Source: Podospora pseudocomata (taxonomy: Eukaryota > Ascomycota > Sordariomycetes > Sordariales > Podosporaceae). Taken from it: DNA of 64,000 nucleotides. Below, one piece after another: positions 45,150-58,500 of the stretch. Location: the NCBI RefSeq assembly GCF_035222375.1, contig NW_026946365.1, positions 1,488,001 to 1,552,000 of the forward strand, read 5' to 3'. Position numbers and translations under genes: made by a program. Every line of letters starts with the position of its first letter. The stretch's first letter is position 1. Below the pieces are notes generated by a model. The model searched no databases, was not told the DNA's origin, and worked only from the letters and a program-made list of their open reading frames with translations.

Positions 45150-48100
45150 GGTCGGTGTTGGTTTCGTTGGACGAACGGGGGGTGTTCGATGTTCCAAGTC
45201 CCTGAAGTGGAGAACTGTGTTGGTGTCAGCAGTGTTGGTTGTCAACACACACAATTGCACACGAAAGGCAAGAGAGCAAAGCAGATGGTTCAGTACCCAG
45301 GAGTCCAACGTGTCTAATAACACAATTCTTGAAAGGGAGACAGCCTGAGCAGCGGGTGGTTTGTTGGTCGTCTTCGCTCTCAGACCTCTTCTCGAATGTT
45401 GGAAGGATGGAAGCGTCCACTGCTCGCGTGTGAATCTGCACTGAACCGTCGGCAACAACAGCCTGGTACAGGTCGCTTGGAACGTTGATCAAGCGAGGTA
45501 CTGCGCTACAGCTGGAAATAGATACAGCATGAAAGATTGCCACCAGGGGGACACGGGGGAGGTCTGGGGATAAGATGGGGGGATGATGAATGGGGGCGGC
45601 AACTGCGTTAGGGCGCTTGGGAGGGATCCTTTTTATAGCCGCCCGCGCTTGACCAAACCTTGGGACGACGTGCATATGCCTGCCCCGGGAAAAATAGCAA
45701 GAAAAAAAACGTGTTGCGTGAGAGGACAATGCAGCCCACAGGACAACAACGCTCAAGAGCCTGCGACCCTGACGAAGCCAAGACAGCCTGACGGTAAGGC
45801 GAGGATGCCGCTGCAGCTGAGCCGTAGTTAGCTCCCGGGGAGAGAACAGGGTCCACGGTACCTGATGCACAGCTGCGGGAGATTCGTAAGATCAGTGGGG
45901 ATGATGATGATCAACAGGATCCAAGAAGCTCTCATCGACCTACACACCGACTCTAGGCAGGGGGTATGCCATGCGCGGTACAGGGCAGGACCAGCATGAC
46001 CAGCTTCGGGTCCGAGGGGGTCGATGCCTGCTACAGCAATCGATGGGCTTGTCGTAGAGCGCGTAGACGTATCATAGGCTGGTCATGGTGTCATCCGAAG
46101 TGGTCAATTAGCTGCTGATGACCAGAAGTAGTGGGAGAATCAGACAGGAGAGGCTCGATGCTGCCGACTTTCCGTGTCGGACTTCATCATCGGCAGCCAG
46201 GCACACCCGCCAGGGGCACAAAAGACAAGACGGAGAAGCTGTGGGAGAAGGGCGAATAAGGCTAGACAGGGGGTAGCTTCGTACCTACAACCTCTGATAG
46301 AGCTGCTGTTTGGGAGATAGTCTAAGCAAGGTGTGATATTGGTTCACATATAGGCACGGGAGTCGGGTCTTGAGTGAATACCAAGGGTAGCAGCCAAGGG
46401 TAGCAGTTTTGTTAGGTGGTGGTGATATGTCGAGGCATGTCGAGTCGTTGGTGAGCAATAGTTGCGGACACTCCATCCAGAGGTCTGGCGGGGTGGAGAG
46501 TTGGGATGAGGCGCATCCAGGGTCCTTGGGGGTTGCCGGTCCGGGATCTGGCGGCCAAATCAAGATCCAGCATGGAAGCCGGCAGGGGCGTCGATGATGG
46601 CCCAGGATTGTCTAGGATGTGTTGGAGAAAGGCTGGAAAAAGAGGGCTGGGCGCGCCCGAGTCTCTGGGCCGCTGCAACCCTCTCACCCATCCCCCCTGT
46701 TCCGTGCGAAGCGGGCGGCGTCTGCTTCAGCTTCTGCGGCTCCGAGGGGCTAGATTAGCTCGTTTGAGCAAATGCTGCATCTTCTTTTGCCGATTACAAA
46801 AGCGACATGTGGTATAAATGTGTTGTTGCTGTTGTTGTTGTTGTTGTGAGTGGGAGAGCGGGAGACGGGAGTGGCAGGCGGTTCCCTCTTTGTCACCCCA
46901 CTGTCTCTGGCCTGTGTATCCACTATCTGGGCTTGAGCCATGCAAGTAACACGCCACTGGCAACTTCTTTCTGCGAGGTTGCTCGTGCCATATTCAACAT
47001 GTCGGTTAGGAAAATTTCATGAGGAAGGAGCAGTCTAGAGAATAACTGGGGATAGGAAAGCTCTACGTCATGACTCGGCAGGTGCTACTGCCGGGGGCTG
47101 CATCTCGAGCCTATATTTGAAGTTCCCTGGGCCAAGAGTACCTTGGAGGAAATTCAATGGTGAAAGGCTGGAAGAAACGCTCCGACAGCCAAGAAGATAT
47201 CTGAAATGAAATCGCAAGGAGGGCTCCTTTTTGGATTGATATCCGCTGGGGGCAATATTGGCTGTATCATCACCAGTTCTTTTCGCACACAAGAAGTATG
47301 ACGGTCGGACAAAGTCCCTTCCCTCCAACAATGTCAAGCTGACCGGGGTGAAGGTACACAGTGCGGCGTGGGTCGGTACCCCGGACGGAGCAAGTGGGAG
47401 GGGTCGCGGCAATATGGCTTGGCAGCCCACACTGACTTTGACTTCGGCGACCTTCAAGGTTGCTTCCGTTGAGGTGTCTGGTCACTTCTTCTTCCTCATG
47501 ATCAGCGTCCATGGTTGACGAGTTGTTGAGGTTCCCTGATATCCAAATCTTTTCATTTTGGAAAGTAGCTGCAGGGACCAACAAAATGTGTGCCTGTCCG
47601 AGTACGGGCCGCGGTACGACGCAGCGTGGCAGCTTGTCAAAGCTTCTCCAGCCTTCATGGAACTGTTACAGGAGAGCACGCATATTCTGTTGCAGCACCT
47701 CATACCGCCTGTGACACCTGGCCTGTGCAGCATGTCCTGTGCACCTACATTCTTCTCATGATAACGACGGGATGGGACGAGTTTGAAAAGGTGGCGGCTC
47801 CGCGGCTCCGGAGAATTCGTCAACAACCGAATGCAACCCCCCTCTTCCTTCAGCTACGCCAGCATTCGAGCCTTGGAGCAGAAAGGCAGGAGAAGAGCAA
47901 GTATTGGTGACGGTCCGTTCTGAGCGATAAGACAGCGCGGTGTGGTGAGTTTTTAGTGCACCTTTGATCCGTCCGCTCTGTCAAGACCATGTGCATCGTT
48001 CCAAGCGTGTGGTCCGGTGTGACAGCAGGCCGAGTATCATCTGTCGTGCTTCGCCCTCAACCCAGGAGAAATTCCGACATGCAGGTCGACGAACCGCCAA

Positions 48101-51100
48101 TTGTCCAATATGAACCGCTTCCGCTGATGCTGTGATGGATGTCAATAAAAAAAAATAAAAAAATGCATAACGAACCCCCGAGGTCTTTCGGACACTTATC
48201 TTTACCAAGCACTCTCCTTCTTTTGGGGAACACAACTTTGTCACCGAGAGAGACTCCGAGGTAGGCTCGATTGCGGCCGGCGCACAGATACTTGGGTTGC
48301 AGCCGCTTGAACTTTGATATCTTCGGGACGCCCTCTTTTTGGTTCAAGAACACACGCCGCGTTTCCAATAGCACGCCTCGGCTCTCTAGCATCCTAACAA
48401 CCCATATGCTCATCAAGTGTTGGTGCCATCTGAGAGATTCTGTGCACGCTTCAAGACGACAACAAATAATAACAAAAGTATGTCACCAGCGCCCGCACTC
48501 GCACTGTGGGTAGTCGGCAAGCCTGTGGATCACACCAAACCCCAAAGGGTTAGGAGGAAGATCGTGAACCTGGATCCTGGGAATTAGGTGCGCAATTAAT
48601 GGCGGCTTCGGCTTCAGCTACCGACGCTCCGAATCTGTAGAGAGCATGTACAGCTGAAAGATACATGGCACTTGCGCAAGTTCTGGTGAAGATCCGCGTA
48701 CTCCGGTGAAGAGGACTCATTTTCAGAGGGCGAGAGGCCGGCGCTCCAATGCAAGGGCGGAGACAGCAAATGACTCTGATTCTGCAATGAAAAGGCAGGA
48801 AGGGAGCATGTTGAGGTCTAGACCACAACCTGGAACTCCCTCAACTTTCCTCAGCATCTTGGCCCAATTCCGTTCTGAATGTATCGCCTCGTCTGATTGG
48901 TCAGGCCCAGGGTGGGCTACTGATGGGAGAAAAGCAACGACGTGCCTTGGCACCACCCACCACATGGACCCTTGCATCTTGACCTTTTGCGATTTGCAAA
49001 CTGTTTTGCTTTCTTTTTTCGTTTCCGGATCAGAGGTTGCAGACAACCAAGAGAGCCAGAAACCTTCAAGCATCTTGACAAATCCGAGTCCCCCTCTTCA
49101 GGGAGATGGCACGCTTGCTTAATTCAACCAAGTCCCACTCGAACCCCCAACACCACACACACATGACGTGATGCGTCATGCTTTTTTATTCTTCTCAACC
49201 TCGGGCCTCTCGTCCCCCTTCTTTCCGGTCAGCCAGTGCCCTTCCATTTTCTCCCATGGACTAGTAGGACACCAATCAGATGCCTCGGCGAGATCCCCGA
49301 CGCCCATCTTTATCGAACTGATGCACACAAGCAATCAAGTCCAAACAGCCTCGCGTTTCCTGCGCCGTCGTTTTCATGGCTTTCATGGGACCGGCTTTTC
49401 TGTCTCGCAGAGCCCTTGTCTCAGCTTTACCGTTGACATGTTCCACCGTGTTTCCGTGGCTCTGTCGACTGCCTTGTGTCTAATGAAAGGGGTCGGTACA
49501 CGAATTCTATCGAGGGTTGGCACTGACAGACGCTTGATAACCACGATCCCCGGACTTTGCTGAACCCTTCTGCGATCATACTCGGTACGAGAAAAACAAC
49601 TTTCCGGAAAACAGGCGTCATGGCCGCTTCGACACCATGACGCTGTGGGCTCAGCCTTTTAGGGCAGCTTGCAAGTGTACTCCCCCCCCCGCAGATTCCA
49701 CTCGTTTTAGTTCATCGGTTTCAGCGCTTGGCTAACAGGACCATCGGAAAATTCTCCCCGTTTTGGATCTCCTTGCATCATACCTCGAGTGTCGTCTTCG
49801 CGTGCGGCTCAAGGAAGCTTGTCGATGCGTATCGGGTCGGAAGCGTCGATGCCTTCACCATATCAGCAAGCGTGCTCTTGGCAAGTTCTGGTCACGGGGA
49901 GTAGCAACTCTCCTGTCTAGAAACCTCAGACCGTGCTCCGATGCGCTGCGAGTTGATTCAACGTCCAAATCAAAGGGTCCAGTGCCATCCCGGCAACCAT
50001 GGTGCCCCGGGTGCTCGTGGTGGTACGTCTTGAGATATGTTGAGGCGCACGTCATGCATCTCGGTCGCAAGCAGCTGACGCTTATCGACTTCCCGCCAGT
50101 ATCCGGTCATCTTTACGGAGCTGCAAGACCATCGCCTGCAGCTACCCGTCTTCAGACAGGGGCTATCCCAGATCTCGGGACACGATCAAGAACAAGCTCA
50201 CCCGCGGCCTGGGATCGTTAGCCGTTGACAGGCTCGCCCTGCCGTGCTGGTTCGCATTAGTGGCCCCCCCTTGAAGAGCTCTTCACCTCTCCCCAGGACC
50301 CCTAAACCCACGGTCCCACCCGAAGAAGAAGTACCCAGCTCTTTCTTAGCGACCGTTTCTGGAGTTGAGACAAGCAGTCCCGTGGACGTCATTCCGCTGT
50401 GGCTTCCCGGTGTGATTGGTTTCACTGGTACCTCGACATGCTGCAGCTGTTTCTTCCGAACACATGAGTGCCTTCTCTCTGGGTCGGCCATCCCTCCCTC
50501 TCCTCGCTTGAATGACGAGGCTCTGTTTCGTTTCGCAGGGCTCATCAGCCAAGACAGACCCCTGGTTGGGATCTTTCGTTTTTCAGGGTCCAAGGACAAT
50601 TTCTTCACTTTCCCAAGGCTGTGTCACCGCACACTTGTTCGGTAATTTTTTCCCAGTTCTTGGTTTTGGACACCGAACCCCCGGCTTGCTCGCCCAGGGC
50701 CAAACGCAGCTGGGGACCCTTCAGCCCAATCATTTCAATCGATAGGCAGCACACGGGGGAGAAGCTAAAAAGCTAGGTTTGCGCGCATTCGATGCTGTCA
50801 CCTCTTGATCCTGGCCTTCTAGTCGAAAAGTTCGATCACGATGAACCCCTATCTTCTCTCGATCGTGACCCCCGGGAGATTTATCCTCTGCTGTGGCCCC
50901 CAACATTCAGCCGTATGGCTTTGATGCCCGTTCCAAGTTGATGTCATCTCCGCCTGCTGCACGTTTCCCGAGTCCGCAGTCATCGGGGTCTCCAGTCTGG
51001 CATCGATCGATAAGCATGGGGAGGTTCAGATACTTTGCAGATCGATCATTCATAGGAAAGCTGTGTTGTTCAGATCAGATATGACCGAATGATTCTGGAG

Positions 51101-52229
51101 ACCAGTTATCGTCATGAGATGGACATTGCAACAGCCGGTTACGTCACGACGCGGCGGGGGTTTGTGTCCGACTGTGCTGCTGTAACAAAAACAACAACAG
51201 AAACACCGAACAGTCATAATGGTCATATCTTGGATGCAATTCCAATTCGCTATCTTTCCAGCGTTTATTTCTTTCTTGCTGCAACAACATCTCCATGATC
51301 TTCCAACCTCCCTCAGCACATCGTCTACTCTCATGTTTTTGCTCAACCAAGTTGGGGGAGCCTTTAACTGCAATCCTGCTTGGTTCCGTAAGCTCCCTTT
51401 ACGCTCTGGTCGCGGGCGGTGTACAGAGTCCAGTTGAAGCCCCCTTGGTCCAGATATCATACTTTTTAATTTTTTTTATTTATTAATTTATTTATATATA
51501 TATCTTCTCATGGCCATGATTGATTGGAAATGCTAGACTAATTCCTATACAAGCGATCACTTACCTATGTGCCTGCTCAAACAAGGCATGCTGCGAAAAG
51601 AAGGGTCTGTTCGAGTCAAAGGGTGCTTGATTAATGTGCTTGTTGGAGACATCACTTTGGACGCCATGTTAGCGGATGAATCTACCTAGACTGAATCATA
51701 TGTATTAATGAAAGACCTTCTCAGGGTGAACAATACAGCTCGTCTCTTTGGAATCAGTTAAGGGGTGGATGTCTGGGCAGGGTTAGGCCACTGCAACTCA
51801 GGGTTGAACATGGAGAAAGACTGCTTGAGGCCCTTTGATGTAAGCTCATGAGCTGAAAGTCAGTCTCTCTGGATGGATAGAGCACAACACAGATAAGATT
51901 TCCTCACACTTTGTAGCCAAGCTTACGCCAACAGATACAGAGCTGCCAGCAGCAAAGTGAATTCCGCCAAGTGAATTATCGTGGCTGGCCTCGATAGGTG
52001 CATCTTGGGAGCCACCCCCCTGTTGATAGCGCTCGGACCAGCATTTGGGAGCTGTGACGCTAGGGGGGGTGCCACTCCAAGGCCAGATTGCACACATCAC
52101 TTTTTTACGTGATCGACTGTCACACTCTCTGCTCTGCTTGCTTCCAAGCTTCCTCTTGGTACTTGGATTTTCTTCTTCATTCTTCTCTTTCTCAACCTCG
52201 TCAACCCCCCGTCTGGAGCTCGGCACACA
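45150..52229. other. 7-kb gene-poor stretch
   Basis: No exon with a recognisable domain or splice pattern on either strand. Small features are a GTT repeat near 46824-46847, a C10 run near 49681-49690 and an AT-rich block at about 51455-51505. The longest open frames (about 150 residues) lack family signals and are not called. The right end is the leader of the ER protein gene. Confidence 0.5.
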
Positions 52230-53234
52230 ATGGTCAACTTCAAGTGGTCTTCTCTTGCTCTGCTCGCTCTGCGCGCCGCCACCGTCTTTGCTCAGGACGA
52301 TGTAAGTCCCAATGGTTCCGTCATCGCGCCACCTCACCTCGACAGCTCGAGCTCCCCGTCTAGCTTCACCGTCGCGCAAAACTATCAATTGGCATCGCAG
52401 CTTCGATATTTGCAAAGGCTAACGTAGCATCAACCTCCAGGCCGACGCCGAGCCCAATGTTTCGACTGCCGCCGAGACCCCAGAGCTCAAGGCCGATATC
52501 GAAACCACCTTCCCCGACTCTGATATCTTTGGTGTGAAGCTCGTCAACAACCGCATCAACAAGGCCCTCATTCAGATCACCAACAATGAGGCGACTCCAA
52601 TTGACGTTGTCTACATCGGCGGTGCTTTCAAGACCACCCAGCCCCTCCCCGAGGATGCTCCTGCCTGGGGCGCCATTATCCGCAACTTGACCGCTGTCAA
52701 GGTTGAGGCCTCGATTCCTCCTGGTGGCAAGCACCAGATCCCTTTCCAGTTCACTCAGGATATGAACCCCCAGGATGTCATTCTTGACCTCATGGCGGTC
52801 ATTACCCACGCCGAGTCCGGTCACGTCTACCAGGTTCTCGCCCACTCCGGTCCCGCCACCATTGTTGAGCCCCCTACCAGCATCTTCGACCCTCAGATGT
52901 ATGTGTTTCCGACATGAGCCTGACCGATGATGGTTACTAACTCTTCTCCAGCATCTTCCTCTACCTCTTCCTCACCGGTCTCTTCGGCGCCACCCTCTAC
53001 TTCGTCTACAAGACCTGGATCGAGGCTCTCTTCCCCCAAACCCGCCGCGTTCCCGCCGTCAAGGGCAAGAAGGTTAAGAAGGTTGAGGTTGAGCCCCTCT
53101 CTGGCTCCGAGTCGGCCGGTGCCACCAGCACTGGTGCTGACAAGGACTACGATGAGGCCTGGATCCCCACCCACCACATCAACCGCCCCGTCGCCAAGCG
53201 TGTCAAGAGCAGTGCCAGCGGCAAGGCCAAATAA
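52230..53234 (+). CDS. ER membrane protein of the IRC22/TRAP-alpha (SSR1) family
   Basis: Exons 52230-52301, 52441-52898 and 52952-53234 (introns of 139 and 53 bases, GTAAG and GTATG donors, CCAG acceptors) give 270 residues. The signal peptide is residues 1-21 ([11 protein letters not shown] then QDD). The lumenal domain has [32 protein letters not shown] and [20 protein letters not shown], the beta-sandwich pattern of the translocon-associated protein alpha subunit. One membrane helix follows ([20 protein letters not shown]) and then a basic cytosolic tail ([11 protein letters not shown]) ending SSASGKAK. The fungal member is called IRC22; the animal homologue sits at the Sec61 translocon. 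The lumenal-helix-tail order and length fit the family. Confidence 0.88.
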
Positions 53235-54341
53235 ATTTGGACCAGTCACGATAAATAGATGGGAGGAACGAGCGTTGGGACAGGTTGACTCCTTGTCCTT
53301 TCGGGTGTAAGATGGGTTTTGCGGTTATAGCGGGGTTGGTTTGGCAAGGGTAGGTAGGGTGCATTTTACAAATCTGGCGGGCATTATTTATACAAATTTT
53401 ACTTGCCTGGAAACTGGACTGGGATATTGGGCAGGTCTGTATGATGAAGTAAGAAAAAAGTTGGGTGCGTGCTTTTTTGTATGTACTATATGCTTCGTAT
53501 GTTGGTCTGGAATCTATGAATTAATGTCTGATGTTGAGCGGTAGGGTATGACACGTGGACGCGTTTGGGATGGAGGGGACGTGTTTGAGGTTGGAGATCT
53601 CGTGTATCTTGCAATGGGTGAACGGGCATGCTTCTGAATGGGACTATATGGCATGGTATACGTTGGAGATGTTGAACTGGAGCGCGTTCTGCAACATGTG
53701 GTTCTGTAGGATACCAGTCAGACAGTTGAGCCCATCAATGGGTGGCATTCAACGCGTTAAAGATTGCGAAAAACATCATGCGACGTACAATTCAACAGCG
53801 ATCAATTGATCCACATACAAAAATCGCAAAAAATCGCAACAAAAAAAAAGAAAAGAAAAAAAGACCAAAAGATAACGGACTTCCCAAACGCCCGCGGAAT
53901 TGTTTTGATGTTTGGGTTAAAAACTGGACAGGTTGTACGCGGTAGTGGGAGTTTCCAGATGGGGCGGGCACTGATCTGATTTCTGGGTAGGGAAGGGAGG
54001 ATGGGTAAGGAAGGGGGGGATGGGTGGGGGGGGGCGCCAGGGCAAGTGCTGTGTGATTTTACCGGCTGATTTAATTCCCCAATTTAATCCTCATTTTCTT
54101 TTTTTTTTTTTTTTTTTTTTTTTTTTCTTTATTTTTTTTTTTTTTTTTCTTCTGCATCTGTCCTTTCTTTCTCCCATTTACAAACAAAAACCAACCTGCA
54201 AAGAAAGAACATTTTTCTCTCTTGAGGAATTTTACTTGCTCAATTTATTGCGCAATTGTTTGAAAAACGCGCGCCGATTTGAACTAGACAGGACAGCAAA
54301 AAACAACCAAGCAGCAGCTACCACCCCACCAGAACAACAAA
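53235..54341. other. Intergenic with long T runs
   Basis: Contains an A/AAAG-rich patch at 53818-53860 and T runs at about 54099-54150 just upstream of the AT-hook gene, followed by an A-rich leader. No gene is supported. Confidence 0.55.
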
Positions 54342-54791
54342 ATGGCATCCACCGCCCCAGACAGCGGCGCCACCCCCGTCAAGCGCGGCCGCGGCCGCCC
54401 CCCCAAGCCGGAGCACGAGAAGAAGCCGAAGCCGGTGCCTAGCGGGCGTGGGAGGGGAAGGCCCAAGGGGAGTGGTGGTGGTGTGAAGAAGAGTGCTGCG
54501 GCGACGCCGAAGAAGACGGAGACGACGGCTAGGGCGAAGGCTATGAAGGCGAATGCTGATAAGGTGGAGGCTGAGGCTGAGGCGGCGAAGGTTAAGGCTG
54601 GTAATGCTGGGGTTACAGGGAAGAAGAGAGGGCGGCCATCGGGGGGAGCGGCTACGGTTAAGAAGACGGAGAGTGTTAAGAGGGGGGGACCGAAGGGTAG
54701 GGGGAAGAAGAAGGAGGTTAGTGAGGAGGCGGAGGAGGAGGAGGCGGGGGGGGATGAGGGAGGGGAGGGGGAGGGCGAGGAGAGTTCTTAG
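54342..54791 (+). CDS. AT-hook (HMGA-like) chromatin protein
   Basis: A single-exon frame of 149 residues with three AT-hook cores: KRGRGRPPKPE near residue 14, SGRGRGRPKGSG near residue 34 and KKRGRPSGG near residue 93, plus the related KRGGPKGRGKKK. AT-hooks bind the minor groove of A/T-rich DNA, so the product is expected in chromatin. The C-terminus turns acidic (SEEAEEEEAGGDEGGEGEG) and stops at a TAG at 54789. The same frame stays open for 31 more codons of the same acidic type (EDWKGLESGEDGEGEE onward) to a second TAG at 54885. In HMGA-like proteins such acidic tails are usual. The start has AAAATGG context. Confidence 0.85.
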   Translation: MASTAPDSGATPVKRGRGRPPKPEHEKKPKPVPSGRGRGRPKGSGGGVKKSAAATPKKTETTARAKAMKANADKVEAEAEAAKVKAGNAGVTGKKRGRPSGGAATVKKTESVKRGGPKGRGKKKEVSEEAEEEEAGGDEGGEGEGEESS

Positions 54792-54887
54792 GAGGACTGG
54801 AAGGGACTGGAGAGTGGTGAGGATGGGGAGGGGGAAGAAAGTGATGAGGAGGAGGAGGACGAGAAGGAGGAGGAGATGGAGGATTAG

Positions 54888-55571
54888 GGAGGGGGGTTCG
54901 TCTCTTTTGTATGGTGTGGGTTATTGGGTGGGGTTAGGCGTGTGAAAGTGCGTTATGGAGTTTACTTATCTGCTAGGGAAGTGTCGTGTTTTTTTGTGGG
55001 AGATCAAAGGCTTTTTGTTAATTGATATTTATTTTACCCAGCGATTGTCACGTCGATGTCTACCGCAATCTGTGCTGGAGGGGATGCTTGATGGTGCTTC
55101 TCGATACGCAAAATATATATGCAGCTACCCCGAATGCTACTATCCGTCGTGATCCCGTGCAAAAGGCCCAAGCGCTTCTCTTGAACCTCTGCCAAGCAAT
55201 ACTCTGCTCAACCCTGTTAAGCCTCAGGGGAGGGGCATCCAATCACTCCCTCGCCGTCGAACCTTTTGCTTTGCTCATTTCTTCGATAATCCTTTGCGCC
55301 CTTTCAGGAGAATTTCCCTCTTACTTTCTAGGGAGCTCTCATACGACTATGGAGAGCTGCGCACGACGACTGGTTTCATTCCGGGGGTCTTTATTCGACA
55401 CGACGTGAGAAAAAACAAAATTCACACCCTTTCTTTGCACTGATTCATTCAGCCTGTTTTTTTTTTCTTTCTTTTTTATAAACAAACAACCAACAACAAC
55501 TCTCTCCATCAACAATCCACATCAACAATCCACATCACCATCAGTTTTTATTTATCAACAACAGCATCAAA
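54888..55571. other. Intergenic, leader of the helicase gene
   Basis: The right end is a T-rich then CAACA-rich leader (TCAACAATCCACA is repeated in tandem near 55507-55532). No gene is supported. Confidence 0.5.
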
Positions 55572-58500
55572 ATGGCCAAACACAAGAAAACACCCGCCCC
55601 AGCCCCACCACCACCGGCAGCATCATCCGCTGGGAAGAGCTCGTCATCGAGCGGGAAAAAAGACACCAAGAAGAAACCCCCAGCAGCCGAAGACGACAGT
55701 TTCATCGTCTTCACCAACTCAGACAAGGACCCCAAGCGCCGCACAGGCGGTGGTCCCAGCAAAGGCGGTCCTTCCTCCGCTGGTCAGCAACAAGAAAGTA
55801 TTGACTCTGGCCCCCCAAAACCAACAGTCAAGCAAATCATCGGCGGCGCTTCCTGGACAGGAAAACTACCAGTCAATCTCCTCTCTGAGCACTGCCAACG
55901 CCAGAAATGGGATCGTCCAGAGTACAACACCATGAAGACCAAGGATGGGTTTTCGGTTATCGTCTCTTTATCTGCTCGCAACCCGAAAACGCAAGAAGTG
56001 ACGAAATTGCCGCCTTTTAAACTGCCGCCTAGTCATGTCCATTTGGCGATTAAACCGACTGCGTTGGAGGCGAAGCATTTCGCGGCGACGTATGCGCTTT
56101 TTAGGGTTTGTAGTATGAAGAATATTCATATGACGCTGCCGCCGGATCATAGGGGGTATTGGAAGGAGTTGGAGCAGTTGAAGAGGGAGGATGTGAAGGA
56201 GGGGAGGGGGTGGATGTATGAGGCTGATCCGTTCCAGGCCTTGAGGGAGAGGGAGGAGGCGAAGAGGGAGGCGGAGAAGAAGAGGGCGCAGGTTCAGGCT
56301 GCGAGGGAGAAGCAGCTGCAGGAGCAGGCGAGCTTTGGGGGGGTACCGATGAGGGGACCGGGTGGGGGGTCGGGAGCGGGAGGAGGAGGTGGTGGGGGGG
56401 CGAGTAACTTGATGAGGGGTTGGGCTACGGTGCCCAAGATTGAGATGGGTGGGAAGACTAGGACGCAGCTGGAGGAGATTTTGAGGAGGGAGACGGTGTG
56501 GAATCCGCATGGGGTGGTGATGACGGAGAGGCAGAAGGGGGAGATTGTGAGGGAGTTGAAGGGGCTGGGGTTTAGGCAGAGCCATGTGGAGGAGGCGGTG
56601 GAGGAGTGTAAGGATCGGGAGGAGACGTTGGAGTGGTTGTTGGTGCATATTCCGGAGGATGATTTGCCTAGGTGGGCGCTGCCGGAGAAGTATAGCGCGG
56701 GAGTTACGGTTGCTGCGACGGATTTGAGGAGGGAGGGGGCGATCAAGCGGTTGGCGGAGTCGGGGTATTCGGTTGATTTGGTGAGGAAGATATATGATGC
56801 CAATGGGGGTGATGAGGGGAAAGCTGCTTGCGCTCTGCAGGAGTTGCTCTTGGCGAGCGGGAGTGGTGAGCAGGAAAAGGCGCAGGAGGAAGAGCTTGAT
56901 ACCTGGAGGGACTCGGATGAGTGCTGGGAGGAGGAGATGGCTACTCTCGAGGCGAGCTTTGGTGATCTCTACTCGAGCAGCTCGCCTGAGGTGTGCAAGA
57001 TTCGGCTGGAGGGGGTTGTCAACGGGACTCACAAGGATGTGGAGACATACTTGCAGTTCCGAAAGTCGCCCGAGTATCCTGCGCAGGTCATCTTGGCCAT
57101 CGAGGCCCAGCTTCCGGCGTACATCAAGTTGAGCATCATCAAGAAGGCGTTGGCGTATGCGAGGGAATCACTGCAGGGCGAGGAGACCAAGATTTATTTT
57201 ATCGTGGATTGGATCCAGCAGAATATCAACGAGATTATCGAGAAGCCAGGCGCTTTGAGAGATGTTGCGGCAGTGGCATCGGCTGCCTCAGAAGTACCAA
57301 GACCGGTGGTCAAGTCATCACGGAAGCGGCAACGGTACCCGAAGCCCATCAATTGGACACCAAACCCGCAGAGCAAGCAGGAGTGGTTGGCCCGGACAGA
57401 GGCTCCCAACTACAAGAAGATGGCGGCGCAGAGAGAAAGACTGCCGGCTTGGCAAGTCAGGCAGAGAGTTGTCCAGACTGTTCAGCAGAACCAAGTCACC
57501 ATCATTTCTGGAGAGACGGGTTCCGGAAAGTCTACGCAGTCTGTTCAGTTCGTTCTGGATGACCTGTACGATCGGGGTCTTGGCGGGAGTGCCAACATTA
57601 TCGTCACCCAGCCCCGTCGTATCTCTGCTCTCGGTCTTGCCGACCGTGTGGCTGAGGAGAGATGTACTCAGGTTGGGCAGGAGGTCGGTTTCTCGATTCG
57701 TGGCGAGCACAAGACAAGCCCGAGCACCAAGATCACTTTTGTGACCACTGGTGTGTTGCTCAGAAGATTGCAAACTTCTGGCGGCAGGGTTGAAGATGTG
57801 GTGGCATCTCTAGCTGACGTCAGTCACATCGTTATCGATGAAGTCCACGAGCGTAGCTTGGACACGGACTTCCTGTTGAGCATTGTTCGCGATGTTCTTT
57901 ACAAACGGAGAGATCTCAAGCTTATCCTCATGAGCGCCACTCTTGACGCGTCTTCGTTTAGGGATTACTTCATGGTAGACAAGCAGAACGTCACGGTCGG
58001 TCTGGTCGAGATCGCGGGCCGCACATATCCTGTCAATGACTTCTACCTAGACGACATCATCCGTATCACTGGCTTCAGTGGTGGAAATCTCGGTGGTAGG
58101 AACGACTACTACGACGACAGCGCAAACCAAGCGTCTGGCAGAGATGTCGACCCCGTCAACAAGATTATCCAGAGACTGGGACACCGGATCAACTATGACC
58201 TGCTTGCTGATGTCGTCAAGGCAATCGATGAGGAGCTGTCAAGCTTGCAGAAGGCCGGTGGTATCTTGATCTTCTTGCCCGGCGTGGCAGAGATCAACAG
58301 AGCGTGCAACGTCCTGCGATCAGTCAGCTCTCTTTACGTCTTGCCGCTTCATGCCTCGTTGGAGACCAAGGAGCAAAAGAAGGTGTTCTTGTCACCGCCA
58401 CCTGGCAAGAGAAAGATTGTCGTCGCCACCAACGTTGCTGAGACGTCCATCACCATCGACGACATCGTTGCCGTTATCGACAGTGGTCGTGTCAAGGAGA

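Noticed and set aside
49763-50608. Overlapping open frames of about 150 residues on both strands
   Set aside because: No family motifs and no splice signals; treated as chance in a gene-poor stretch.
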